A stretch of 64,000 nt of DNA from Jeotgalibacillus haloalkalitolerans (GTDB taxonomy: Bacteria > Bacillota > Bacilli > Bacillales > Jeotgalibacillaceae): positions 62,001-126,000 of the forward strand of contig NZ_JAXQNN010000006.1 in the NCBI RefSeq assembly GCF_034427455.1. The letters are read 5' to 3'. Both the position numbers and the translations under genes were made by a program. Positions 36,342 through 43,570 of the stretch are shown piece after piece. Below the pieces are notes generated by a model, which made no database searches, was not told the origin of the DNA, and was given only the letters and a program-made list of their open reading frames with translations. Positions within the stretch are counted from its first letter, which is position 1. Each line of letters begins with the position of its first letter.

Positions 36342-36734
36342 ATGACTTGCAAAAACCACTATAAACAGCCACTTGGTTCAATCGGCAAATGTGACTGCGA
36401 CTGCCCTAAGCGTCCGCGTCCAGACAAACATGTCCTCATGCTGTTTGAAAACTGCGCACCATTTGCCGGAAACAAATACACACCATGCAACACGATCTAC
36501 GACACTCAGCCGGACTCTCTTCCAGTCACAATGGCGGCAACAATTGAAAACTTCAGTACGAACTGGATCAACGTTACGATTTTTCGTAAAGGTGACGTAC
36601 CTGCTGTCATCCCGGTACAGGGCAAATCTTCTCTGACTTTCGTCTACGATAAAGTCCTCCGTATCGACGTGAGCTCCTGTGAAGAATACACTGGATCATT
36701 TAAGCACCAAATCACGTATGAAGTAGAGAAGTAA
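36342..36734 (+). CDS. Cys-rich protein, candidate DUF3992/endospore-appendage (Ena)-like subunit
   Basis: A 130-residue protein. The N-terminus is Cys-rich and basic (C3, C17, C19, C21). The rest looks like a single beta-sandwich with Cys38 and Cys49 near its start and segments TIENFSTNWINVTIFRKG, SSLTFVYDKVLRIDV and a terminal TGSFKHQITYEVE. Strand order and the final G-x-F-x-x-x-x-x-Y pattern recall DUF3992 proteins, which include the S-type endospore appendage subunits Ena1A/Ena1B, where N-terminal Cys residues crosslink successive subunits. This assignment is an inference from pattern, not a search result. The ATG at 36342 has AGGAGGTG upstream. It stands alone and could equally be another spore-surface protein. 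Confidence 0.5.
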   Translation: MTCKNHYKQPLGSIGKCDCDCPKRPRPDKHVLMLFENCAPFAGNKYTPCNTIYDTQPDSLPVTMAATIENFSTNWINVTIFRKGDVPAVIPVQGKSSLTFVYDKVLRIDVSSCEEYTGSFKHQITYEVEK

Positions 36735-36753
36735 TAATAGACAGCCACACTCA

Positions 36754-36784
36754 AAAAGACGGACGACCACTAAGGTCGTCCGTC
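36754..36784 (-). terminator. Terminator of the YeeI-like gene
   Basis: GACGGACGACC (36758-36768) pairs perfectly with GGTCGTCCGTC (36774-36784). The T-run (TTTTTGAG) is on the minus strand. Confidence 0.88.
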
Positions 36785-36791
36785 CCTCCAT

Positions 36792-37508
36792 TTAATTCAT
36801 TTCTACGTTATGATAAACCTGCTGAACATCCTCAAGCTCTTCAAGTGCACCAAGCAGCTTCTCAATCTGTTCCTGATCCTCTTCAGATACCTCAACATCA
36901 TTCTGTGCAAGCATCGTCAGCTCTGCCACCGTAAATTCTGTGATACCACTTTCCTTCAATGCCTGCTGTACCGCATTATACTGATCAGGTTCTGCATAGA
37001 TAATGACTGTACTCTCTTCTTTCAGTACATCACGCACATCAATGTCACTCTCCATCAGCAGCTCAAGAATATCGTCAGCTGATTTATCTTCAACACCAAA
37101 TACAGCAGTTGAATCAAACATATAGGAAACAGAGCCGCTCACACCCATGTTCCCGCCGTTTTTGCCAAATGCTGCACGCACTTCTGACGCTGTACGGTTC
37201 ACATTATTTGTGAGGGCATCAACAATAATCATTGAACCCCCGGGACCAAACCCTTCATAACGCAGGCTGTCATAATTCTCTTCGCCGCCACCCTTTGCTT
37301 TTTCAATCGCTCTTTCAATAATGGCTTTTGGCACATTATAAGTTTTTGCACGATCAAGCACCATGCGAAGTGCTGTATTCGCTTCAGGATCCGGCTCCCC
37401 CTGCTTTGCTGTTACATAAATCTCTCTCGCAAATTTGTTATACACCTGACTCGTATTTGCATCCTTCGCCGCTTTTTTCTCTTTAATATTATTCCACTTA
37501 CGTCCCAT
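36792..37508 (-). CDS. yeeI: YebC/PmpR family protein, YeeI-like
   Basis: A 238-residue three-domain protein ([20 protein letters not shown] opening; [39 protein letters not shown]). YebC-type proteins were long annotated as transcription regulators. Recent work on bacterial YebC paralogues supports roles in translation of difficult peptide stretches. The opening MGRKW rather than MAGHSKW marks the YeeI subgroup. The ATG at 37508 is preferred over an in-frame GTG at 37517. Confidence 0.9.
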   Translation of the reverse strand: MGRKWNNIKEKKAAKDANTSQVYNKFAREIYVTAKQGEPDPEANTALRMVLDRAKTYNVPKAIIERAIEKAKGGGEENYDSLRYEGFGPGGSMIIVDALTNNVNRTASEVRAAFGKNGGNMGVSGSVSYMFDSTAVFGVEDKSADDILELLMESDIDVRDVLKEESTVIIYAEPDQYNAVQQALKESGITEFTVAELTMLAQNDVEVSEEDQEQIEKLLGALEELEDVQQVYHNVEMN

Positions 37509-37681
37509 ATATTTCACTCTCTTTCATTCAATAACTGTCTGCCTTTTCACTATACTGATTTTAGTAAAAGAAGGCAAATTGCTTACGTCGTATTACATTT
37601 TTAAAACAAATGCAGGATTTGGAAGGAAGCTTAAAAGTTATGTCGAATGAATGTATTGGAAGTCAATTTAAAGGAGGAAAT

Positions 37682-38422
37682 ATGATGATCAATTTATCAG
37701 GAAAAACTGCAATTGTAACCGGTGGTGCCTCAGGAATTGGACTTGCAACAGTAGAAGCATTTGTCAATAAAGGAATGAACGTTGTCCTCGCTGACTTTAA
37801 TGAAGAAGGCGGACAGGCTGCAGAAGCAAAGTTTAAATCCGATCAGGTAAAGTATATTCATGTCGATACCGGTAACGAAGAATCCGTCAGAAGCATGATT
37901 GAATACACATTGAAACATTTTGGACAGCTTGATGTACTGGTGAATAATGCAGGAATCGGCGCGCTCGCTGAAACACATGAATTATCAACCGAAGATTATA
38001 AAAAAGTCATTGCCGTTAACCAGGACGGTGTATTTTACGGGTCAAAATTCGCTATCAGGGAAATGCTGAAAACCGGCGGCGGATCTATCGTAAACACCTC
38101 TTCCATCCTTGGATTTGTCGGACAGGCAGGCGCCTTTGCCTACAATGCAAGTAAAGGTGCAGTGAATACTTTAACGAAGTCACTTGCACTTGAGTATGCA
38201 GATAAAAAAATCCGTGTTAACTCAGTCAATCCAGGTTACGTAGAGTCAGGAATGGTCAACAAGGCTGCACTCGGCGACTACTATGACGGGCTGGTTGCCA
38301 GACACCCGATAGGCAGACTCGGTGTCCCGGAAGAAATTGCCCACGCGATTGTGTTCCTGTGTGAGAATGAATTTGTTACTGGGATTAATTTGCTGGTGGA
38401 TGGCGGGTATACTGCTCAGTGA
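37682..38422 (+). CDS. SDR-family oxidoreductase (3-oxoacyl-ACP reductase-like)
   Basis: A 246-residue classical short-chain dehydrogenase. The cofactor motif is TGGASGIG, with an acidic residue after strand 2 (LADFN) suggesting NAD preference. NNAG is present, and the catalytic set is Ser in NTSSILG with Tyr-Lys in YNASKGA. The substrate cannot be assigned. The ATG pair at 37682/37685 follows AAAGGAGG. The open frame extends 24 codons further upstream without a ribosome-binding site. A family B repeat follows 9 nt after the stop. Confidence 0.88.
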   Translation: MMINLSGKTAIVTGGASGIGLATVEAFVNKGMNVVLADFNEEGGQAAEAKFKSDQVKYIHVDTGNEESVRSMIEYTLKHFGQLDVLVNNAGIGALAETHELSTEDYKKVIAVNQDGVFYGSKFAIREMLKTGGGSIVNTSSILGFVGQAGAFAYNASKGAVNTLTKSLALEYADKKIRVNSVNPGYVESGMVNKAALGDYYDGLVARHPIGRLGVPEEIAHAIVFLCENEFVTGINLLVDGGYTAQ

Positions 38423-38430
38423 AGGGAAAA

Positions 38431-38545
38431 GCGGATGGCGCTTGGTCAGCTCCGGCAGGCATAATACGCGGAGGGGAAAACGGGTGACTTTCCCGTTTAC
38501 CGATGCGTGGCTTATGACCCGAGGAGCTAGCGCCTGGAGCTGGAC
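38431..38545. repeat. Interspersed palindromic repeat, family B, copy 4
   Basis: GCGGATGGCGCTTGGTCAGC ... GCATAATACGC ... CGATGCGTGGCTTATGACCC ... GAGGAGCTAGCGCCTGGAGC. It is a full-length copy between convergent genes. Confidence 0.88.
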
Positions 38546-38555
38546 AATGTAGAAA

Positions 38556-38573
38556 TGCGGAGGGCGCTTGGCA
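38556..38573. repeat. Truncated family B repeat end
   Basis: GCGGAGGGCGCTTGGCAC matches the first 18 nt of family B and then diverges. It is the stub of a second unit directly after copy 4, echoing the tandem pair at 23405. Confidence 0.6.
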
Positions 38574-38716
38574 CTTTAGTTGTCATAGAGCTGAAGCAGG
38601 CGTCTTTTTTATGTGATCGCAACATTTTTGAATGTGACCTGAGAACGACTGATACTATTCATATTCAAACCGCTGTCATTCATATGTCAGGAGAACAACA
38701 TACAGCGATTGGCAAC

Positions 38717-38886
38717 GGCGTTCGAAAAAACTAAAAGGTGATAGAAAAAATAAAAAGGTGAGCGAATTATCGTGATTGATGAGCTAATAATTCCTGTAAA
38801 ACCCGCCCATGCCGAATAAAGTAGAAAGGTGATGGAATAACTACAATTGCTGATTGAATCCCATCCATTGCTGATAGAAATAATCC
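38717..38886. repeat. Degenerate 21-nt-period intergenic array 4
   Basis: Words of the form GSTGATWGAAT start at 38737, 38757, 38778, 38807, 38828, 38849 and 38870, with a weaker one at 38717. The last four are exactly 21 nt apart, and earlier steps are 20-21 nt with one irregular gap. It lies between the convergent SDR gene and doxX. Confidence 0.75.
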
Positions 38887-38989
38887 CCAGTCAGTTCCAG
38901 TCTCCCCTAACCCCCATCCTACACTTCCACCCAAACAAAAAGCCGAAGGACCAATCCAGCCCTCCAGCTCCTTCTCTTACTATTTCCTG

Positions 38990-39487
38990 CTAAGCATGTA
39001 CCTCTCTCAAAGTACGTCTTGTTACTCTCTCTTTCGCCATTGGTACTGCCCATCTGTCTAATCCGAAACGAATTGCTGTATAGCCTGCGAACATGAGCAC
39101 GACTGCTGCTGCCAGTAATACAGGGTTTGTGCTGATTGTTCCTGCAAGAAGGAAGTTAAGGTTCATGAAAGCTCCAGCCACTAAAGCCGGCATTGTCAGC
39201 AATCCAACGATCAGGCCTAATCCTACAAACAATTCTCCCCATGGAATCAGTATGTTAAAGATTTCTGCGTTTGGCAGTGCTACTGTTTCAAGGAAGGTAC
39301 CGTACCAGCCTGCTACCACCGGTGCTTCTCCTCCTGCTTTTGCAATTGCCCCCTGGAGATAACCTGTCGCGTCGAATTCTCCTGTGACTTTACCCCAGCC
39401 TGCCTGTAACCATTGAACACCCAGCCATACTCTCAATACTGTCCAAATCCCTGCTGCCACTTTGCCGTTCCACCATTTTTCACCCAT
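38990..39487 (-). CDS. DoxX family membrane protein
   Basis: A 165-residue protein with four membrane helices (ending about residue 145) and a basic C-terminus. The opening VLRVWLGVQWLQAGWGKVTG is typical of the DoxX/DoxD-like group, whose members take part in quinone-linked redox or oxidative-stress systems. The activity here is unknown. The ATG at 39487 has AAAGGAGAG upstream. Two Rex-like palindromes lie in the leader, suggesting control by the cellular NADH/NAD+ ratio. Confidence 0.85.
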   Translation of the reverse strand: MGEKWWNGKVAAGIWTVLRVWLGVQWLQAGWGKVTGEFDATGYLQGAIAKAGGEAPVVAGWYGTFLETVALPNAEIFNILIPWGELFVGLGLIVGLLTMPALVAGAFMNLNFLLAGTISTNPVLLAAAVVLMFAGYTAIRFGLDRWAVPMAKERVTRRTLREVHA

Positions 39488-39506
39488 TGTATTTCTCTCC
39501 TTTTAA

Positions 39507-39524
39507 TTGTGAAACTTTTCACAT
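39507..39524. promoter_or_regulatory. Rex-like operator 1 upstream of doxX
   Basis: TTGTGAAACTTTTCACAT matches the Rex consensus TTGTGAA-N4-TTCACAA in all but the last base. It lies 20 nt upstream of the doxX start codon. Confidence 0.7.
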
Positions 39525-39564
39525 GTAAGTTTAAAAAAATAAGTGCCGTTTGCTGTGTTTCTGT

Positions 39565-39582
39565 TTGTGAAATGTTTCACAT
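39565..39582. promoter_or_regulatory. Rex-like operator 2 upstream of doxX
   Basis: TTGTGAAATGTTTCACAT, the same 17-of-18 match, lies 58 nt from the first site and just downstream of an AT-rich TTATAA-type -10 candidate on the minus strand. Binding here would block transcription. Confidence 0.72.
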
Positions 39583-39661
39583 GTATTTGATACCCTTATA
39601 ATAAAGCATATTTTCTAAATGCGCAATAGTTTGTTCAGTTTTTCACAGATTGTTCACGGAC

Positions 39662-40492
39662 TTATTTTTTCTCAAAGTTCTTCCACACTTCTGGAAGTAA
39701 ATCATTGATCTCACGGGCAAGCATGGCGTGTGCAGACTTCTTTTTAATCCACTCGTCTGCACTGGCTCCGTGCAGATAGACTGCATTTAAAATGGCGTGC
39801 TTCCAATCTTCATGACAGCAGATCATGCCGGTGATCATTCCTGTTAATGTGTCACCCGTCCCGCCTTTTGATAATGCACTGTTGCCTGTAGTATTTTCAT
39901 AAATTTCTCCGTCAGGAAAAGCAGTAAGTGTCTTTTTTCCTTTTAAAACGACTGTGACCCCTGACTCTTTTGCAAATTCAGTGACTGTGACTTGTCTGTT
40001 CTCTTCAAGCTCCTCTTTTGAACAGCCTGAAATTCGCAGAAATTCCCCTGGGTGAGGTGTTAAAATGGTTGGCGCTTTACGCTTCGAATATGTTCTTTTA
40101 CTTAATGCACCGGCATCGAGAATGACTGGAAGATTGGTTGAAAGAAAAGTCTTTACTGTTTGTTCCGTTTCATCATCCGCCTCTCTTCCAGGTCCTGCGG
40201 CAAGCACACGATATTGGTCAAATGACAGACTTTCAAGCCGCTCATAAAAGCCTGGTACAAAAGTTGTTTCAGGAAGATGCTGAATGATATATGGAATCAC
40301 TGATTCTTCTGTACCGACTTCGAGCTTGCCAACCCCGCTTCTCATGCACGCGATCGCTGACAAGACAGCCGCTCCCGGCATGAATCTGCTTCCTGCTGCA
40401 ATAAGGGCAGTTCCATATGTCCCTTTATGAGCGTCTGTTTTTCTTTCAGGTAAAGTGTTCATGACGTTTTTTGCATTCCACTTTTTCATCAT
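39662..40492 (-). CDS. nnrD: ADP-dependent NAD(P)H-hydrate dehydratase
   Basis: A 276-residue ribokinase-fold repair enzyme that dehydrates S-NAD(P)HX. Landmarks: HKGTYGTALIAAGS, PGAAVLSAIACMRSGVGKL, ILTPHPGEF, VVLKGKKTLTA, and the nucleotide/catalytic loop GGTGDTLTGMITGM with the conserved Asp. It lacks the N-terminal epimerase domain of NnrE-NnrD fusions, as in B. subtilis YxkO. The ATG at 40492 (followed by a second ATG) has AAAGGAG upstream. It starts 11 nt after the YqcI/YcgG gene, so the two are probably co-transcribed. Confidence 0.92.
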   Translation of the reverse strand: MMKKWNAKNVMNTLPERKTDAHKGTYGTALIAAGSRFMPGAAVLSAIACMRSGVGKLEVGTEESVIPYIIQHLPETTFVPGFYERLESLSFDQYRVLAAGPGREADDETEQTVKTFLSTNLPVILDAGALSKRTYSKRKAPTILTPHPGEFLRISGCSKEELEENRQVTVTEFAKESGVTVVLKGKKTLTAFPDGEIYENTTGNSALSKGGTGDTLTGMITGMICCHEDWKHAILNAVYLHGASADEWIKKKSAHAMLAREINDLLPEVWKNFEKK

Positions 40493-40503
40493 GCCGGCTC
40501 CTT

Positions 40504-41247
40504 TCACGAATGTACTTTCATTTCCTTGTGCATAAACGGACATTTTCCTGTAATCGGTTCGATATCATCCCCGATAAATGACTGCTTCCATTCATTATGA
40601 TCAGGATCACCATAGTGGCTGATATCAGGGTGCTTTGGAAGCTGATCCCATGCCTCTACGCGTTCACGTACTTTTTCACGTGACATGATACCGCCCTTTT
40701 CAGTCCCTTCAAGGCCCTGGAAAATCGCGCGCGGCTGAAAACCAAGCACCATGCTGTTGCCAAGATCCCTTGTCTTTCTTTGCTTATAGGCAGGCGCATT
40801 TCCGAATACAAAAATCGGTTCCCCTTTAAAATGAAAATCCCATAGGAAATGTTCAGGGTCTCTTGGATGATCCTCAGGCCATTCCACCGTATCCTGATCA
40901 TGAAGGTACTGAATGATATCCCAGAATTGTGCACGATATTCCTCCAGCTTCCCTTCTTCTTTAAATGGCTCGACGAAAATAAACAGTCCGTGCTTAATTT
41001 TTGTTGCCTCATTAAATAAAGTCAGAAATTCTCCAACTGCATCGGGTAAATTGGTCCAGTCATCCTGCGATATGTATGCATAGCGAAGCTCTCCTTTTCG
41101 CTGACCTTTCATACCGAAGTAGCAGGGAAAAGTAGGATCCAGTACTATTTTTTCAAAAGTATTATATTCTTTAATCAGCCATTCCGGCAGCTGTTCATGA
41201 TTCTCCATATCTTCTTTTGTGAGTAGTCCTGAACTCTTTAATGCCAT
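40504..41247 (-). CDS. YqcI/YcgG family protein (putative heme-dependent enzyme)
   Basis: A 247-residue soluble protein of the YqcI/YcgG family, with FPCYFGMKGQRKGELRYAY, HFLWDFHFKGEPIFVFGNAP and a C-terminal GKCPFMHK motif. A member of this family in the guanitoxin pathway is a heme-dependent N-hydroxylase, so the CPF cysteine may ligate heme. The substrate here is unknown. The ATG at 41247 has TGGAGG upstream. It heads a likely operon with nnrD. Confidence 0.85.
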   Translation of the reverse strand: MALKSSGLLTKEDMENHEQLPEWLIKEYNTFEKIVLDPTFPCYFGMKGQRKGELRYAYISQDDWTNLPDAVGEFLTLFNEATKIKHGLFIFVEPFKEEGKLEEYRAQFWDIIQYLHDQDTVEWPEDHPRDPEHFLWDFHFKGEPIFVFGNAPAYKQRKTRDLGNSMVLGFQPRAIFQGLEGTEKGGIMSREKVRERVEAWDQLPKHPDISHYGDPDHNEWKQSFIGDDIEPITGKCPFMHKEMKVHS

Positions 41248-41319
41248 TTGATTTCCTCCATTTACCTGTGATGATTGACTCTACCCTATATTTCCAGCTG
41301 GAAAACGTACGTGACGGAT

Positions 41320-41352
41320 AAAAAAAGACAGTGCCCGCTGATGAGCACTGTC
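41320..41352 (-). terminator. Terminator of the MFS transporter gene
   Basis: On the minus strand GACAGTGC and GCACTGTC form an 8-bp stem followed by TTTTTTTA. Confidence 0.82.
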
Positions 41353-41357
41353 CTGAT

Positions 41358-42788
41358 TTAGGCACGATTTTCATTCGCTATATCACGATCAATTTCTTTT
41401 TTAGATTTTACAAAGAACGCAAGGATCAGTCCGATCAGTGCAGTAATACCTGCAACGATAAATGAAACATTGACCCCGTGAACCATCCCTTCCATTCCTT
41501 GTGAAGGGATTGCTGCCGTGGACATCACTGTTACTAGCAGCGCTGTTCCGACTGCACCGGCAATTTGACGCATTGTATTATTCATCGCTGTACCGTGGGG
41601 AATCAGGCGAGTAGGCAGCTGATTCAGCCCTGCAGTTGTAACAGGCATCATCACAAGCGCCAGACCGAACATCCGAACAGCATTCACAGAAGCTAAATAC
41701 GTAAATGTCGTTTCTGTTGTCAGGTTTGTAAACATAAATGTTGTAATTGTCAGCAGTGACATACCGGTAATCGCAAGCCATCTTGCTCCAAACATATCAA
41801 AGAGTTTTCCTGACACGGGGTTCATCAGTCCCATCAGCACTGCGCCTGGCAACAGCATTAATCCTGATTCAAACGCTGTAAATCCAAGCATGTTCTGCAT
41901 CAGCAGCGGCAGTACAACCGCCCCTCCAATCATCGCAATAAATACAACCATTCCGATAATTGTCGTAATTGTAAACACTTTATTACGGAACACTTTAAAC
42001 TCAAGCATTGGCTGCTCAAGCTTTGACTGTCTTGTAATAAAGATTGGCAGTGCAATCAGACCAATCACCAGTGAGATCAGCACCTGTGCACTCGCCCACC
42101 CGCTGTTTCCTGCAGTACTGAATGCATACAGTAATCCACCAAAACCAAGTGTGGAAAGCGCAATTGAAATCGGATCGACCTTCGGGAAAGTCTGCTTTGT
42201 TACATTTTTTAAAATAAAGTAAGCTACGATAATATCAATGATCACGACCGGAAGAATAATGTAGAACAGACTTCTCCATGGAAACTGATCTACCATCCAG
42301 CCTGATAATGTTGGACCGATTGCCGGTGCGAACGCGATAACAAGACCGAACATACCCATTGCCTGGCCCCGTTTTTCAATCGGGAATATTAAAAATAAAA
42401 TTGTCTGCATCAGTGGCATGATAATGCCCGCTCCTGACGCCTGCAGCACACGGCCTGTCAACAGGAATCCGAAATTTGGCGCGATCGCACAAACAAGCGT
42501 TCCTAACGCGAATAATCCCATTGCTGTCAGAAATAATCTCCTTGTTGTAAACCTCTCAATTAAAAATGCAGTGATCGGAATCATAATCCCGTTTACCAGC
42601 ATAAAGATTGACTGAAGCCACTGGGCAGTGGATGCATTTAATTGAAGGTCTTCCATAATTACAGGAATCGCAGTTGCCAGAAGCGTCTGATTTAAGATTG
42701 CAACAAATGCACCTGAGATCAACACAATCAGCAGTGGAATTTTATTAATACCAGCCCCGGCAGCAGGCTGACTTTCTGCATGTGCCAT
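41358..42788 (-). CDS. DHA2-family (EmrB/QacA-like) multidrug MFS transporter
   Basis: A 476-residue transporter with about 14 membrane helices. Motif A is degenerate (FLIERFTTRRLFL). The family motif C-like GFLLTGRVLQASGAGIIMPL appears at about 105-125. Proton-driven drug efflux is expected. The ATG at 42788 (MAHAESQP) has AAGGAAA upstream. The open frame begins 12 codons earlier without a site. It is divergent from a MarR regulator with a palindromic operator between, a common arrangement for drug-inducible pumps. Confidence 0.9.
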   Translation of the reverse strand: MAHAESQPAAGAGINKIPLLIVLISGAFVAILNQTLLATAIPVIMEDLQLNASTAQWLQSIFMLVNGIMIPITAFLIERFTTRRLFLTAMGLFALGTLVCAIAPNFGFLLTGRVLQASGAGIIMPLMQTILFLIFPIEKRGQAMGMFGLVIAFAPAIGPTLSGWMVDQFPWRSLFYIILPVVIIDIIVAYFILKNVTKQTFPKVDPISIALSTLGFGGLLYAFSTAGNSGWASAQVLISLVIGLIALPIFITRQSKLEQPMLEFKVFRNKVFTITTIIGMVVFIAMIGGAVVLPLLMQNMLGFTAFESGLMLLPGAVLMGLMNPVSGKLFDMFGARWLAITGMSLLTITTFMFTNLTTETTFTYLASVNAVRMFGLALVMMPVTTAGLNQLPTRLIPHGTAMNNTMRQIAGAVGTALLVTVMSTAAIPSQGMEGMVHGVNVSFIVAGITALIGLILAFFVKSKKEIDRDIANENRA

Positions 42789-42845
42789 ATCTATTTCCTT
42801 CTTTCTGTCTATTAAATTTCGCAAAACGAATCAAGTATTTGCATT

Positions 42846-42865
42846 ATACAACTATATGATTGTAT
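42846..42865. promoter_or_regulatory. Palindromic operator in the MFS-MarR divergent gap
   Basis: ATACAACTATATGATTGTAT is a near-perfect 20-bp inverted repeat (ATACAA ... TTGTAT around ATAT), with a further ATACAACTA half-site at 42867. Size and symmetry suit a MarR dimer. It overlaps the likely promoters of both genes. Confidence 0.75.
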
Positions 42866-42923
42866 CATACAACTAATAGGTGGCAAGCAACTTGCTTAAA
42901 ATGAAATGAAGGCGGTATTTCAC

Positions 42924-43367
42924 ATGAAAGAAGAATCATCAGCACAAATCGAGCTGGAAATGGCTGTTCTCTCCAGAAGGATTGCATCAGTTGCCAGAAG
43001 CAAACGGGAAGAAAATCTCGTCAGGGCAGCTTATCTGCTGTTATTTCAAATCTCAACGCATGGTCCCGCAGGTGTAAAAGGACTCGCTGAAGAACTTCAG
43101 CTGGATATTTCCACCGTCAGCAGACAGGCCGCATCCCTGGATCAAAAAGGATATATCAAGAAAATTCCCTATCCAAAGGACAAAAGATCCTATTTATACG
43201 AAATTACTGACGCCGGTCAGCGGGAAATGATCGAATATCAAAAAATTCGAAGAGAAAAAGTCGACCAGCTGCTATTTGACTGGACGGATGACGAACGCGA
43301 ACAGTTCGGTCGTTTGCTGAAGAAGTTTAATGAGTCGGTGAAGGTTTACTGGTCGGGTGAGGAGTGA
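42924..43367 (+). CDS. MarR family transcriptional regulator
   Basis: A 147-residue winged-helix protein: dimerisation helices at both ends and a recognition region at about 55-95 (GVKGLAEELQLDISTVSRQA, then the wing IKKIPYPKDKRSYLYEIT). It probably represses the divergent MFS pump through the palindrome at 42846. The ATG at 42924 has AAGGCGG upstream, about 9 nt away. An in-frame ATG at 42906 precedes that site. Array 5 starts right after the stop. Confidence 0.9.
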   Translation: MKEESSAQIELEMAVLSRRIASVARSKREENLVRAAYLLLFQISTHGPAGVKGLAEELQLDISTVSRQAASLDQKGYIKKIPYPKDKRSYLYEITDAGQREMIEYQKIRREKVDQLLFDWTDDEREQFGRLLKKFNESVKVYWSGEE

Positions 43368-43379
43368 GTGGCCGGGTAT

Positions 43380-43495
43380 GTTCCGGAAATATTTGATGTG
43401 GTTCAGGAGATTACGCTGGAAGTTCATCAAATTAATTCTAGTGTTCAGAAGATTTCACATACGGTTCATGAGTTTTTGGACAACGTTCATAAAAT
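43380..43495. repeat. Degenerate 21-nt-period intergenic array 5 (6 units)
   Basis: GTTCM-type words start at 43380, 43401, 43422, 43443, 43464 and 43485, an exact 21-nt period. The unit consensus is GTTCAKRARATT. It lies between the convergent MarR and HAD genes, ahead of the HAD terminator. One frame reads as heptads starting Val-(Gln/His), open for 91 codons, but it runs on through the terminator and antisense into the HAD gene. Confidence 0.88.
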
Positions 43496-43534
43496 TGTAT
43501 CAAAAGACCTACGCGATCTCGTCTCTTTAAATCA

Positions 43535-43570
43535 CAAAAAACATCCGGCGCCTCCGCACCGGATGTTTTT
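43535..43570. terminator. Terminator between MarR and HAD genes
   Basis: AACATCCGG and CCGGATGTT pair around a GC-rich loop with A/T runs on both sides. It touches the HAD stop codon. Confidence 0.88.

Noticed and set aside
7370-43495. CRISPR array as an explanation of the 21-nt-period regions
   Set aside because: No exact direct repeats of 23-47 nt, no unique spacers of uniform length, and no cas genes. The words are degenerate and only about 10 nt long.
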